From: Lindgomyces ingoldianus
Lineage: Eukaryota; Ascomycota; Dothideomycetes; Pleosporales; Lindgomycetaceae
Length of the DNA: 64,000 bases
Assembly: GCF_010093535.1 (NCBI RefSeq)
Contig: NW_022985199.1
Coordinates: 310,001 to 374,000, forward strand
Direction: 5' to 3'
Shown: positions 49,878-60,709 of the stretch, one piece after another
Numbering within the stretch: position 1 is the stretch's first letter
Layout: each line of letters begins with the position of its first letter
Position numbers and translations under genes: made by a program
The notes under the pieces: model-generated
Told to the model about the DNA's origin: nothing
The model's database searches: none
Seen by the model: the letters and a program-made list of their open reading frames with translations, nothing else

Positions 49878-50513
49878 ATGGTGTCAAAAGCTCTGAACGT
49901 TGGCCTTCGCGCCTGGGAGGTAAATCCCCTTTGTTTCCTATCTCCTCATGAAGTCGCTGACAATGAATGCAGTTCATCTGTGCTCTAATCATTATGGCAC
50001 TCGTCGGAAACATGATCACAACTGCCTTCAAAGGCAATTCCGCTATGGTAAACTACGATGCATTCGTCAGCGTCTTCGGCATGGCATCGCTGCTGTACCT
50101 CCTACCCACCGCCTTCCTTGATGGTTTCAGCGTACCCGTTGTTACCATTGCGCTTGATGCGCTGAACGTGCTTTTCTGGTTCTGTGGCGCGGTTGCGACG
50201 GCTGCATATTTGGGCGTGCATAGCTGCAGTAACTCGGTACGTTAACCTTCTCCCAACACCCAACACCCAACACCTAGTGTATGGATGCAGAGAATTCCGG
50301 CGCTAATAACATTAGAAATACACCCATTCCAACCACATCACCAATGGCTCGCCCAACACCAAGAAGCGCTGCCACGAAGCACAGGCTTCAACAGCTTTCA
50401 TGTGGTTCGGTTGTGCTGCTTTTGTTGCCTCGCTCGTTTTCTCCATCATGTCCAATCGGGGCAGCGTCAATATGCGCGGCGGAATTCGCAGGCCCGCTAT
50501 GAGCCAAGTGTAA
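49878..50513 (+). CDS. NCE102-type MARVEL-domain membrane protein
   Basis: Four-span plasma-membrane protein of the NCE102/FHN1 family, which organises eisosome (MCC) membrane domains and was first linked to non-classical export in yeast. Three exons (49878-49919, 49973-50236, 50316-50513) give 167 aa, normal for the family. Helices: residues about 12-30 (FICALIIMALVGNMI), 45-62 (VFGMASLLYLLPTAF), 70-92 (VPVVTIALDALNVLFWFCG) and about 125-143 (STAFMWFGCAAFVASLVFSI). The family patterns HSCSNS, NGS and KRCHEAQASTAF are present, the first two joined correctly only with the intron 50237-50315 removed. The tail is Arg-rich and cytosolic. Confidence 0.92.
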
Positions 50514-51599
50514 ACCCTCTCTGCAACCGAGTCGATCACTGGAAAGATGGAATAACGACGCTTCAACCGACCTGGGTTGACGACGTACAACGCGGTACGG
50601 ACGATACTCTTCCTCCAGGGAGGTTGCTTGAACCGCGAACATGGGACTCAGAGTCTTGATGGTGCTGGATGGGAACGGATCTTGGGTCTTGGGTTTTTGG
50701 TGTTTTGGTAATATCTCAAGGGGCTTGAATGTGGAAACGGATACATCGGCATAGCTTGGGTTGGTTGGGTTTAAGGTTATGCAGATATCATCGCTTTGAC
50801 AGCAGTACTAATATCTGTGGCATCCATACAATACTTCAATGAAAACACGTTAAACCAATCATACCCGTCTCGAATATGCAATTGTGAAGTCAGTGGAACA
50901 TTCTAAGAAGATGTAAGTCCTTACATTTGATGAGGCTTCTGCTCTCCTGACTTGTTTTACCATCTCACATTCTCTAGAAACTTGGAAGCGACATTGAGAG
51001 CTCGTCTTCATTATTGCCCAGTGCCCATAATTCAGTATACACCTCAGACTATCGTGAACCCTAAGCATCTTAGATATCCTCTTGTTTCTTTTGTGATAGT
51101 CTCAACAAGCTTCAGGTGCTATTCAAGCCTTCCTAGACACCTTTTCCACCAGTTATTTATGCCTGTGTACGTTTCTTTCCATTTGCCCCCTTCTTATGTA
51201 AGTCCCACCACTAGTCATCCTGGCTCTGTCGTTGCTGTCGGTGGCGTCGTCTTCATCTTCGAATTTGCGTTTGTCGATGGTGCAGAGAGCCGGTGCTGGG
51301 GGTGTGCGTCTTCGACAGAGGACTGTTTGCAGAGCCGTTAGTGTTGGCATATGAATTATCGACATCATTGCTACGTTCGCTCAGATGAGGATCCGTAAGG
51401 AGAAGCCCCTTGCTATGTTGAACCAGAGAACACTTCTTAGCATTTTGCATGAGGTAGAAGGCGGAGTTGGGAAGCTCGAGTTCTCCTTGTTCTGCTTCCC
51501 TCTTCCTGTCGCTGCTAAGTTTGGTGCCATGAATTTCCATTGGAAAAGCGAGATTGCATATCCTAATAACTGCGATCTCGTAGCTTTCCGATGGAACTT
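50514..51599. other. Gene-free stretch
   Basis: 3' flank of the NCE102-type gene followed by about 1 kb with only short open frames (for example 50952-51341 plus) that show no domain. Nothing else seen. Confidence 0.5.
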
Positions 51600-52488
51600 C
51601 TAGTCAGCGAACATCCGAGCACCGAAGTCGTCATACCTTGACAACAGCCACATAGACTGCTCGTGGAACTTCTGGATGTCGTACGGGTCGGGGTAGATGT
51701 TGCGGAGATTGTCGCGGATACTCTGTAGCGTAGGATATTTTATCGAGATCCTGCGGCGTGGTGTACGGTAGAGGATTTTGGAGGAGATGGTATCGACGAA
51801 ATGCCACAACATCGTCACCTCAGTCAAATCTTTGATGTTGATCTTTAAAGCTTCTTCGCCAGCACAGCGTAACACGGAATCCCAGACCTCGATGAGCGAG
51901 AAAGTGTTTCGGTCATGATCAGCAACAATAGCAACAACGCGGTCGATATTCGCTGCAATATCCGCCCGCTGCGCCTTGAGATTCTCATTCCATTCCCAAA
52001 GTCTGGGGATCTCACACCGGAGAGTTTTCTTAATTATTTTCCCACTGCTTGAAGAATTCCTCGGCCTTTTTGAGCCGCGCGTATGTAGAGGAGTGCGCGG
52101 GGACTCCTACGGTAGCGGCCTGCTTTTTAGTGATTTGGGATAAGGCTGTTTCGCGTTCTGCTAATGAGCAGCATCGAACTTCTACCTCTGGACAGTCGAT
52201 AGGGAATGTGGTTTCTTTGCGCAGTTTGATTTATTTGGCTTTAGTGCGGTTGCGGGCCTTAAGGAGGTTGTTGAAGTTGAACGGTTCGGTGTTGTATATT
52301 ACTCAGATAGTGTTGTTGAGGAATTGCTAGAAGAGGCGGGTGGAAGTATTGGCTTCTGCGTCTTCTAATTCTAGTACTGGGTTGGAGATGGGTGATATCT
52401 CAGTCCTTAAGCTCGGTGTCCTTGGTGATAGTAAAGAAGATAGAGAAGAGAGTGGTTTCTTCTTGCTTCGGGATAAGATGAGAGTGAT
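51600..52488 (-). pseudogene. Unidentified coiled-coil gene with three nonsense codons
   Basis: A long minus-strand frame begins after a good 3' splice site (ttattgtag) at 52489 and runs through three stops: TAG at 52327-52329, TGA at 52303-52305 and TAA at 52231-52233. All are explained by C-to-T changes of CAG, CGA and CAA. A 43-45-nt intron near 52035-51990 joins AEEFFKQ to LWEWNENLKAQRADI in phase. Readable parts include LELEDAEANTSTRLF, NNLLKARNRTKAK, CSLAERETALSQITKKQ and the C-terminal SIKYPTLQSIRDNLRNIYPD. The middle looks like a coiled coil. The family is not recognised. Upstream exons were not found. Confidence 0.6.
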
Positions 52489-53807
52489 CTACAATAAGAT
52501 CAGTAAGTACACTAAAAGCATAGGTTGATGGAGCCGAACGCTTACATAGGACGAAGCTGGGCGAAAGGAGGGCTCTAAGAATGGGTTCGCTGCAGAGTAG
52601 TATCCCAAGGCGTTCACGAAATAAGCTATATAGAGGATAAGCAAATGCTCTTCACATCATGCCGAAGACATGTTGGAGCTTACGCAAAGAGTGGGGAGTT
52701 TTCACTGTCATCGGTACTGACGGAAAGCATGCTGTCGGGGATGTAAATCCAAAAGACTAGTCTGCAGAAGGATAAGTGGTGATTTCAAAGCCTAGTATGA
52801 GCTTTATAGGCTTACTGAGGGAGGAGCTTCGGTCACCCTCAACACCAACTGGATTGTGTACTTCTCTTTTACTAGACTATTACTAGTCACTCCTTCGTGG
52901 CAGGCTTAAACGCATTGAAGATTAACGTTTTTGGAGTCCGTGTGGGCGTTCCGGGTTCTGTGACCTTAATATCGCTGAAGAGGTCGCAAAGAATATCCAT
53001 CTAATCAATGTGCTCTTCGACCATCGTCAGTAAACGGCAACGAGGCGTGTAACGGGGTATTCGTGCGCTATGGAGATGCGGTTGCTCGCAGTAAACATAA
53101 ACGCGTTTACACAATGCTGCTGTAGGGGAGGGATGGTGGGGTGTTGCCAAACAATGGGGGCCAGTTATGGAGGATAGGGCAGAAGCTTAGTAGAGCATTG
53201 GCGTCGCTTTGGAGTTCCCATGGGCTGGGGATACGTCACGGCTGGCAGCACCAGTGCACTGCTAGGGTGATGAAGTGGAAAGTATGGGGTGGTGTGAAGT
53301 GAGGGGTCATGAGGCGGAATTGTGGTAGGAAGATTGATGATGATACCCTCGAGGTGATTTAAGAAAGGGGTTTATTGGGATATGGAGACTGGAGTGGTTT
53401 AAAGAGTAGGGGATGACCGCGAAAATGAGAATGAGATACATAACTTGGCTATGCAAGATTTACATTCCCACAAGGACAAGGCATAGATTTGTAATCGCAT
53501 TTGTAGTCTTCGCAGCTCTGTATCGTGCACAAGAGCTCACTGCATTACCATTGAGCAAAGAAATAGAACCATCTGAGAGGATGACAAATTGTAGTAGGAA
53601 ACGAACCTTCTATCCTCCGATCTAAGTTCAAGCCTGTAACTGGGCCAATGTGGAAATAACTGGGCATGTAGCAGGACTTATGAGGTCGAAGACTCCAAAG
53701 ATTCCGAGTTTCTAGTAGCTGCTCGCGCCTTCTGCGTCCGGCCGCAAACAACTAATCCGACAACACAGCTGGACAGCGCTCTTGCACTCACCTGCCGACA
53801 CGATACA
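52489..53807. other. Stretch without a confident gene
   Basis: May contain further 5' exons of the decayed gene at 51600-52488, but none could be chained. The last 100 bp is the promoter side of the gene at 53808. No repeats or RNA genes seen. Confidence 0.5.
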
Positions 53808-54510
53808 ATGGCACGCACACGAGAGCCACCGTCCGACAAAAACGAAATCCAGCAATTCCGCGACAAAGTGGAGGGCGACAAGAAAGACCTAAAGACTCTG
53901 CTGCAGAAGGGGATGAACCAGGCGTGAGTCTTGCTCTTGCTCCATTTATCTCGCCAAGAAAAGAAGCCAACGCAAGAATTTTGAGTATAGACAGAGAGAA
54001 CGTGATCGCCGCATCAACGACATCGCTTCAGCTATCTCAGAAGCCCTCCTCCCAGCATCGGTGAATGACCAAGGAGTAAATCAACCTCAGACGACATTTC
54101 CCGGCACGGAAATCGCTGGCAACCCCATCTTCGCATCCGCGGCACAGATGCTTGAAGCTTCTAGGGGTCTGGTAAAGGAGTACGATAGAATGGAAGAGAG
54201 GGCAGCGAAGGCTTTTCCGCGGAAAGAGCAGCACATGACGGAAGTATGGCAGCAGGATGTGAGGAATACAGAGAGACAACTAGATCTAGGGTACAAGATA
54301 GCATTGCGGAATGTGAAGAAGGTGCTCGGAGTAGAAGGTGCAAAGGATGAGATGAAGGGGGCTGAAGAAGATCGAGAGGACATGGAAGGCGAAGAGGAGA
54401 TGTCCGAGCCACCCCTGAACTACGAGCTTCGAAAGGCACTCCGGTATGCTGAGAGAGGGGTTAAGAGAATGGTCAAAGGTCTTCCAAAAGATGAAGCTAT
54501 GGATATATAG
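53808..54510 (+). CDS. Unidentified helical, charged protein (211 aa)
   Basis: Two exons (53808-53923, 53991-54510) join in phase with a clean intron. The protein is almost entirely charged and helical. Its N-terminal third is Lys/Asp-rich (FRDKVEGDKKDLKTLLQKG, then RERDRRINDIASAISEALL), and a central Met/Glu/Gln-rich helix contains EVWQQDVRNTERQLDLGY. An acidic stretch (MEGEEEMSE) and a final basic helix (ELRKALRYAERGVKRMVKG) follow. There is no signal peptide or membrane segment. The architecture resembles small coiled-coil subunits of kinetochore, tether or mediator-like complexes, but I recognise no family and make no functional claim. Gene structure and codon pattern make it a real gene. 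Confidence 0.75.
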
Positions 54511-54820
54511 TGGTTCTGTTAAGGCACATGGTGTGGACGGGTCGGATGCCATGCGGCTGGGGTTCTGGGTAGAGGATCTGTTCTAAATACTTTGTCAAAT
54601 CCACCTCTTCAGTTGAGCGGACAATCGAAAGCAGCCCATAGTTATCAGATGGAACATTAATGGATGTTGCCCTTTCACGTTTGCAAGGTTCCTGAGGCCC
54701 TGGCCCCGGTCGACTTGGCAGCCAAGACTTCAGTTAGTCAGCTCCGCACACAAACCGAAATTTCGCTTCCCCGAACTTCACGAACTCCAAGCACGACGAC
54801 CTGCCCCACGATCAGTCAAG

Positions 54821-54883
54821 GTAAATCTTCCTCAACGCAGACTACACTCTCCTTAAATCAATCTCTAACTAACTCTGCCGCAG
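54821..54883 (+). other. Probable 5'-UTR intron of the eL15 gene
   Basis: A strong donor (aag followed by gtaaat), a ctaac branch-type sequence and the acceptor ccgcag directly in front of the ATG at 54884. If real, the start codon is the first codon of the next exon. Confidence 0.6.
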
Positions 54884-55798
54884 ATGGGTGCCCTTAAATG
54901 TACACAGCTCCTCCCAATCCCAACCACCCAGTCTCCCGCTAATTCGTCGCAGATGTTGAGGAACTTCAGAAGAAGAAGCAGTCGGATATGATGCGCTTCT
55001 TGATGCGCGTGCGCGTAGGTTTTCAATATCATCTAACTACGGAGCAATTTTACTGACAATTTTTGGCAGTGCTGGGAGGTATGAACCACAGACTCTTTCT
55101 GGGAACTCGCTTTCCCAATTGGTGTCACTCGTTGAACATAGCTGAGAGTGCATCAATAGCTTCGCCAACTCAACGTCATCCACCGTGCCAGCCGCCCATC
55201 TCGCCCGGATAAAGCCCGCCGTTTGGGATACAAGGCCAAGCAGGGCTATGTTATCTACCGCGTCCGAGTCCGCCGTGGTGGTCGCAAGAGGCCTGTGCCA
55301 AAGTATGTTTGACTTCCCATAACAGTACAAGATATGCAATTGCTAACCTTTCTTTCCTCAGGGGTGCTACTTATGGTATGCTGAACTTGCTTCACCCCTC
55401 CGTGAAGTCAGACCCTAATATAATGAACAGGCAAGCCTACCAACCAGGGTGTAAACCAACTGAAGTACCAGCGCTCTCTCAAGTCCACAGCCGAGGAGCG
55501 TGTCGGTCGCCGTTGCGCCAATCTCCGCGTGCTCAACTCGTACTGGATCAACCAAGACTCGACCTACAAGTACTATGAAGTCATCCTCGTCGACCCTCAG
55601 CACAAGGCCATCCGCCGTGATCCCCGCATCAACTGGATCGTCAAGCCCGTCCACAAGCACCGCGAGAGCCGTGGTCTCACTGCCACTGGCAAGAAGAGCC
55701 GTGGCTTGGGCAAGGGTCACTCATACAACAAGACGACTGCTGGCAGGAGGAAGACGTGGAAGCGACACAACACCCTCTCTCTCTGGCGCTACCGCTAG
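54884..55798 (+). CDS. RPL15: 60S ribosomal protein eL15 (RPL15)
   Basis: Structural protein of the large cytosolic ribosomal subunit, bound to 25S/28S rRNA. Six exons: 54884-54899, 54953-55014, 55070-55078, 55160-55302, 55362-55375, 55431-55798. They give 203 aa, matching the family length. The sequence follows eL15 throughout: [95 protein letters not shown] and the end [12 protein letters not shown]. Exon 3 is nine bases and encodes Cys-Trp-Glu; exon 5 is 14 bases. Both are required for the conserved protein. Ribosomal protein genes in fungi are often intron-rich near the 5' end, as here. Confidence 0.97.
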
Positions 55799-56779
55799 GT
55801 GGGGTGAGTGGGTTGGCCGTTTTATGGACCTGGTGGTCAAACTCTCATGCGAACAGAATGGAGTGGATGGAATACTGTTTGGTAGGCTCCATAGTCGGTC
55901 CAAGGGGCTGGTAAGGAATTTGCCTTGCCCTAGCATTTGCTGGGCCAAAACCGAATGGATTTAGCATTTTCAGAAGAGTGCACCACCTCATTTGTGTGAC
56001 CTGAACCGTGACATGTCAAAGCCAAGTTGAGTGGGATGCATGCCCAACCTGTGAAGCGGCTCCACGTGCACAGCCTATCAAGGCTTGTCGACCACGCCTC
56101 ATGTCCAGAAAAGCGATATTGAGCTGGAGTATTCACCGGTTGAGCTGCACGATGATACAGACGTTGTCCAACGATGTCAGTCCAGTTTAGCCATGCGTTC
56201 TTGGCAGTAGAGAAGGCATACATTTTCTGCCAGTAAGGCATCACCCAGGAACGGGAAGGCCGTCAGCGAGGGGCGCTGGCGAGGATTTTGAACTAGTTAG
56301 TCGCCGCGGACTCGCATCGTGCTTGGAGGCTGTCGGAGGCCGGGATCCGCCCTGAAGGCTGAATTTAGGGTGTTGCTGCTCCAACCCTACCACTTTCGAC
56401 GCCAAAACAGCGAACCTACGACTCCAGTCACTCGGTGCCAATACTTCGCAAGCTTCGCCGGCCGCCTCCCAACTTGTCGTCGAACTCGCTGCGCTTGCTT
56501 TTTCACCACTGACGCAGCGCCGTCTTAGCCTTGTTCCGACATCTTCTCGTGTGTTCCTCGACCTCGCCAAACCATCACCTCGACACCATGCCCATGCGAT
56601 ACGCGTGTGGTCGGCCGTTCATCATCTGAACAGCTCCGCCCCACCAGCCCGCCTGTGGAGGCAAGTGAAAGTGAACATTGTTAGGCGGGGTCTGCCTGCT
56701 GATTTCACTAATAGAAGCAGCTCCTCAGCTTTGAGGCGCTGTTGTTCTTCCACCCAACACCGTCAACACGGCGGCCAAC
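55799..56779. other. Intergenic region
   Basis: Between eL15 and the J-domain gene, both plus strand. The last 250 bp is C/T-rich and precedes the ATG at 56780, a typical leader. Open frames on both strands show no domain. Confidence 0.6.
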
Positions 56780-59224
56780 ATGGTTAAACCGGACCCTGCG
56801 CGTAATTACTACGCCGACCTAGAGATTTCCGCAAACGCAGACGAGAACGAGATTCGCAAAGCTTTTCGCCAGCTCGCACTCAAATTCCACCCCGATCGCA
56901 ATCCCGGCCGCGAGGCAGAGTTCGTGACCAAGTTTCAGCAGATCCAGGCTGCGCATGAGGTCCTGAGCGATCCGCAACTGCGCCTGAAGTACGACAACGA
57001 GCGGAGGAAATATCGGAACCTGCACATCCCATCATACAATCCGAATTCCCCTCGGACCCGACCGCCACCTCCTCCCCGCAATGCCTATACTACCACAACC
57101 TCGAGCGGTTCTTACTATCGTCCTCCTCCTCCGAATCCCTCAAAGCCCCCCCCACAACATCCCCCACCCCCGCAGCACCATACAACCTTCTCAAGTGGCG
57201 CGGAGCGTTTCACCAGCAGCAACTTCCGGGCTCCACCGACTGCACAGCGGCCAAGCCAGCGGCAGACCGATGCGCAGGCACGGGCGCATGTCTTCACCGC
57301 ATGGCAGAAGATGAAGCAGCCCCGAGGTGAGGAGGAGCGGCCAGCGAATAACCCAAACAACCCTAATGGTGCACCATTTGGACGGACCCAGAGCACAAGA
57401 ACGCCATCCAGGAAGGGCTTTGATCCGGCAGCTGCAACAGGAGATGAGAAACAAGCACGATCATCATATCGTTCCCATTACGAACGCCCCGTGCCCTCTC
57501 CTCCGCAGAGTGGAGACCCATTGAAGCACTTCAAGGAGCAGATGGAGGGGGATGTGCCATTTGCCGAGGCCAATCGAGTGCGAACCCCGTATTCCAGTAC
57601 GAAGGGAGAACGTACTTCTATGTTCGGAGAAGGAATAGGGAGGTCAGCCAGCGTGCGTAATTCGCCGATGGGAAGACCTGCAACCTCGGAGAGTGGGGGA
57701 TTTTATTCGGATTCTGGACGACGCCCTCAGAGGAAGTCATACGGCGGCAATGCTACGGAGCCTTTTGTAAACATGTACCCCTCTTCGACAAGCGACGACG
57801 AGTCTAATTCTGACGAGATTCCAAAGGCTTCTTTCCAGGCGAATCGGAATAAAGCAACGCCACCCAAGATGCCGCTAAATCAGCAGCAAACCCAGAATCA
57901 AGGATCTCCCAGAGGCCCCTTTCAACCACCCCCAGTGAATGGTCATAGCAACAACACTACTGAGGCTACGCCCAATCCCTTCAAGAGCAGGAGTGAGGAG
58001 AGCATCAACATGAAGTTCTCGCCGTCAGATTGGCATGGGAAGTTCCAGGGCGCGCCTGACTACTTTGCCCCGAACATGGCAAAGGGTACATTCGGCAAAG
58101 GACGGACGTCTCCAACTCGTGGAAGGTCTAGTCATCGAACTGCCTCAGAGAAAGTACCTACTTCAGGCCAGTCACAGCCGCCTCCTCCACCAACTCCGTT
58201 CACCGAGGATTTACGTGGGATGCCACCTCCCCCTCCACCTCCTATTCCTATGAACAATAACGTTCCCTCTGGATCTGCGTCTGCGCCTCATCCCGCCAAA
58301 TTTGCCCCAGAGCAGTGGGCAAATACATTTAAGGAATCAGGCTGGGCATATCCAGCGCCAAAAAAAGATACTTCACCTCGTCGCGGTTCTGTCACTGCAG
58401 CGAAGCGGAAACCGCCTTCTCGCAAGGCCTCCACAGCGCCGAATGGCACTCCAATCATCGACCTTCCTGGAGGCTCAGCCAGCTCAAATACGTCGAGTGG
58501 CACACCTAGGAGCAAGAGCGCGCGTTCCTCGAAGCAAGCGTCCGTGGAAGAGGAGAATGGCGATGCTATGGACATAGATTCAAGCACGCCACCCGTTGAG
58601 AAACCGAAACCTCTCGCACCTGAAGGCGGTCGTGGACGTGCTGCAACCGAGCCTTCTGCACCACCAAAAGCTCGAGCAGCGTCCGAGTCTGGCACGACGT
58701 CTCCAACCTTTGATGGGTTAGCCGGTATAGCGAATGTTGAGCCGTTCCTGCCATCCACAAAAGTTAACGGAGAAGCGTTGGATGGCCTGGGAGACCTGAA
58801 ATCAACTCTCCCATTCGAATCTCGAGCTTCATCCATCCCCGCCACAAAAGCCAACAAAGCCACCCGTCTCCAAACCCCCCGCGTCCCCGAAGCTCCACAC
58901 CCACCCGATACGCTCGATGCATCCGCCCTCACCACTTACCTCAACAAGATGGAAAAATATGTCAAAGCTTTCAACAAATACAACCAAGTCATGATCGAGC
59001 ATTTCGTTGCCCGCCAAGTCGAAGCCCGCCAGCTCCCCGAACACTTCATTAACCGCCGCGGCGAACCCAGTAACAAACCCGGCCTGGAGAGCTGTACGAG
59101 GTGGGCGAAACAAGACGCCGAGGTCCTGCAGACGTGGAGCAACTCACAGGTAATGCATTCATTGGCGCTTGAGAAGTGTAAGGAGGTAAGGGCGAAGGCG
59201 TTGGATCGATTTGTTAAGGAGTAA
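56780..59224 (+). CDS. J-domain (DnaJ-like) protein with long disordered proline-rich region
   Basis: Class C J-protein, predicted co-chaperone that stimulates an Hsp70 ATPase. Single exon, 814 aa. The J-domain occupies about residues 9-72, with NYYADLEISANADENEIRKA, the essential HPD in LKFHPDRNPG and the helix IV motif YDNERRKYR. There is no G/F region or DnaJ zinc finger. Instead, residues about 90-690 are disordered, with proline tracts (PPPPPR, PPPPPPPIP), Ser/Thr-rich parts and repeated SP/TP sites. The last 120 residues are a conserved-looking helical domain (TTYLNKMEKYVKAFNKYNQV, then WAKQDAEVLQTW and ALEKCKEVRAKALDRF). The client or partner is unknown. Confidence 0.9.
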   Translation: MVKPDPARNYYADLEISANADENEIRKAFRQLALKFHPDRNPGREAEFVTKFQQIQAAHEVLSDPQLRLKYDNERRKYRNLHIPSYNPNSPRTRPPPPPRNAYTTTTSSGSYYRPPPPNPSKPPPQHPPPPQHHTTFSSGAERFTSSNFRAPPTAQRPSQRQTDAQARAHVFTAWQKMKQPRGEEERPANNPNNPNGAPFGRTQSTRTPSRKGFDPAAATGDEKQARSSYRSHYERPVPSPPQSGDPLKHFKEQMEGDVPFAEANRVRTPYSSTKGERTSMFGEGIGRSASVRNSPMGRPATSESGGFYSDSGRRPQRKSYGGNATEPFVNMYPSSTSDDESNSDEIPKASFQANRNKATPPKMPLNQQQTQNQGSPRGPFQPPPVNGHSNNTTEATPNPFKSRSEESINMKFSPSDWHGKFQGAPDYFAPNMAKGTFGKGRTSPTRGRSSHRTASEKVPTSGQSQPPPPPTPFTEDLRGMPPPPPPPIPMNNNVPSGSASAPHPAKFAPEQWANTFKESGWAYPAPKKDTSPRRGSVTAAKRKPPSRKASTAPNGTPIIDLPGGSASSNTSSGTPRSKSARSSKQASVEEENGDAMDIDSSTPPVEKPKPLAPEGGRGRAATEPSAPPKARAASESGTTSPTFDGLAGIANVEPFLPSTKVNGEALDGLGDLKSTLPFESRASSIPATKANKATRLQTPRVPEAPHPPDTLDASALTTYLNKMEKYVKAFNKYNQVMIEHFVARQVEARQLPEHFINRRGEPSNKPGLESCTRWAKQDAEVLQTWSNSQVMHSLALEKCKEVRAKALDRFVKE

Positions 59225-60709
59225 GATGAGTTGTTGAATGCGTTGATTGCATTGCCACGCCCTGCATTACCCTGCCTTTGGATACTTTGATTACGTGCGT
59301 GGCTTAAGGCTGGGGGTTTTTAGTCGAAGGAAGACTAAGAGCAATATACCCCGCAGATTGATTAGCTTAACACGGAGAGAAATAGCTAATGAATATTTTG
59401 GTAGCAGTTCATAGCTTTTCCTTTGGTGTTTCGCTCTGTGAGCAAGACGATGGTGGTGGAGAATGCATATATCTATAAGAACGAGGACGGGAAGGTGCCT
59501 CACTACTGCCCTCCCCCCCATCTAGTCCGGTATGGGGATCTATATTTGCATCTAGGTCTGGATTTGGCGGATTTTCTTTCTTGGTCAAAACGGATAGGCT
59601 AATGGGGTAGAAGGTCTGGTCGCAGGATCTCGGCTCCAATGAGTTGACATTGAATCCTCTTTCAGTGAAGAAAACTGGCGTCTGGGAAAGCATTGGGCAG
59701 ATGGCGTTATGGAAGCTAAAACAGCATGATGACCTAAAGATTCATATAGTAGCCCTTGAGGGTCTAATCTTCTTAACGAGTATCTTGCTAGATAAGGTAT
59801 GGATGTCTCAGAGACATAGTGGGCAGGCGTATCAGGTTGAGAGATACCAAGCGATACCCCTTTCTGGGTCTAGATCTGGCTAGGCAGATGAATGAATGAA
59901 TTAGAAAATTTGTACGAGACGTGTACATACATACATTTGCTACTTGATTGCTCCAAAGTATCAAAGCACTAACGCTGACGAAGGATGACTGATCCTAGCA
60001 TAAAGTCTTTGAATCCTGCTAGAGAGGAGTTTTTATTAGAGGTGATAGCACGGTACGCTGCTCCAATGTCAACCTAACCTAACCTAACCTAAGGTTGTAT
60101 TGGATTGGGTCTGTTGACGGCATGACAGCTTCGCTGGAGCTTTCTCAACACTTTCTTCTAACCACGTTGGCATCTGTCTCAACCTTATTGTATTTATAAG
60201 ACTTCCTCTGCTGGACCATATGAACCCGCAGCACTTGCCTCCAACCCAGCCTTTGATTCTCTCCAATCGCCAAAAAAATCTGTACGACCACATCGCCAGC
60301 CAGCTACATGGCAGTACGTTAGAGCTAAGTCCTTTTTTGTACACAGATAGAAACATGCTCATAGTGTATGTGTATCAGACGCTACGTAAATCTAACATGC
60401 AGATATCTTAGATATATTGGATACGCACACATTCCCAAATCCGAAACACCATAACCACTTCTAAGGAGGCCAGGAGCTAGAAAGCAGCTAATGGCTAGAC
60501 GCCAGGAGAGATACGCCAAACTCCCCGCCAATATCCCCACAGGAAGAAGTCCCAAGCAAAAATTCTAGATGCCTGCCTACCTGCGATGCATACCCGGCTT
60601 CCGCGCCTGGGGGAATGCTATGTATTTAAGAGAGAGAAAAAGAGGGAAATATAAGAAAGCTGGCCGAGCATAAATATCGACAAGAAGTACACTCCTATCA
60701 CAACACAAC
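59225..60709. other. Gene-free stretch with a telomere-like repeat
   Basis: Convergent 3' flanks of the J-domain gene and the glycosyltransferase-like gene. Short AT-rich frames only. A block of four CCTAA-type units lies at 60071-60092. No gene can be supported. Confidence 0.6.
60071..60092. repeat. Four AACCT (TTAGG-type) units
   Basis: Unit aacct repeated four times plus aa. It resembles the TTAGG telomere repeat of some eukaryotes, but not the TTAGGG usual in filamentous ascomycetes, and it is far too short to be a telomere. Probably a simple repeat. Confidence 0.9.

Noticed and set aside
60071..60092. Telomere or ancient chromosome-fusion site
   Set aside because: Only four 5-bp units, not the TTAGGG of this fungal group, and genes continue on both sides.
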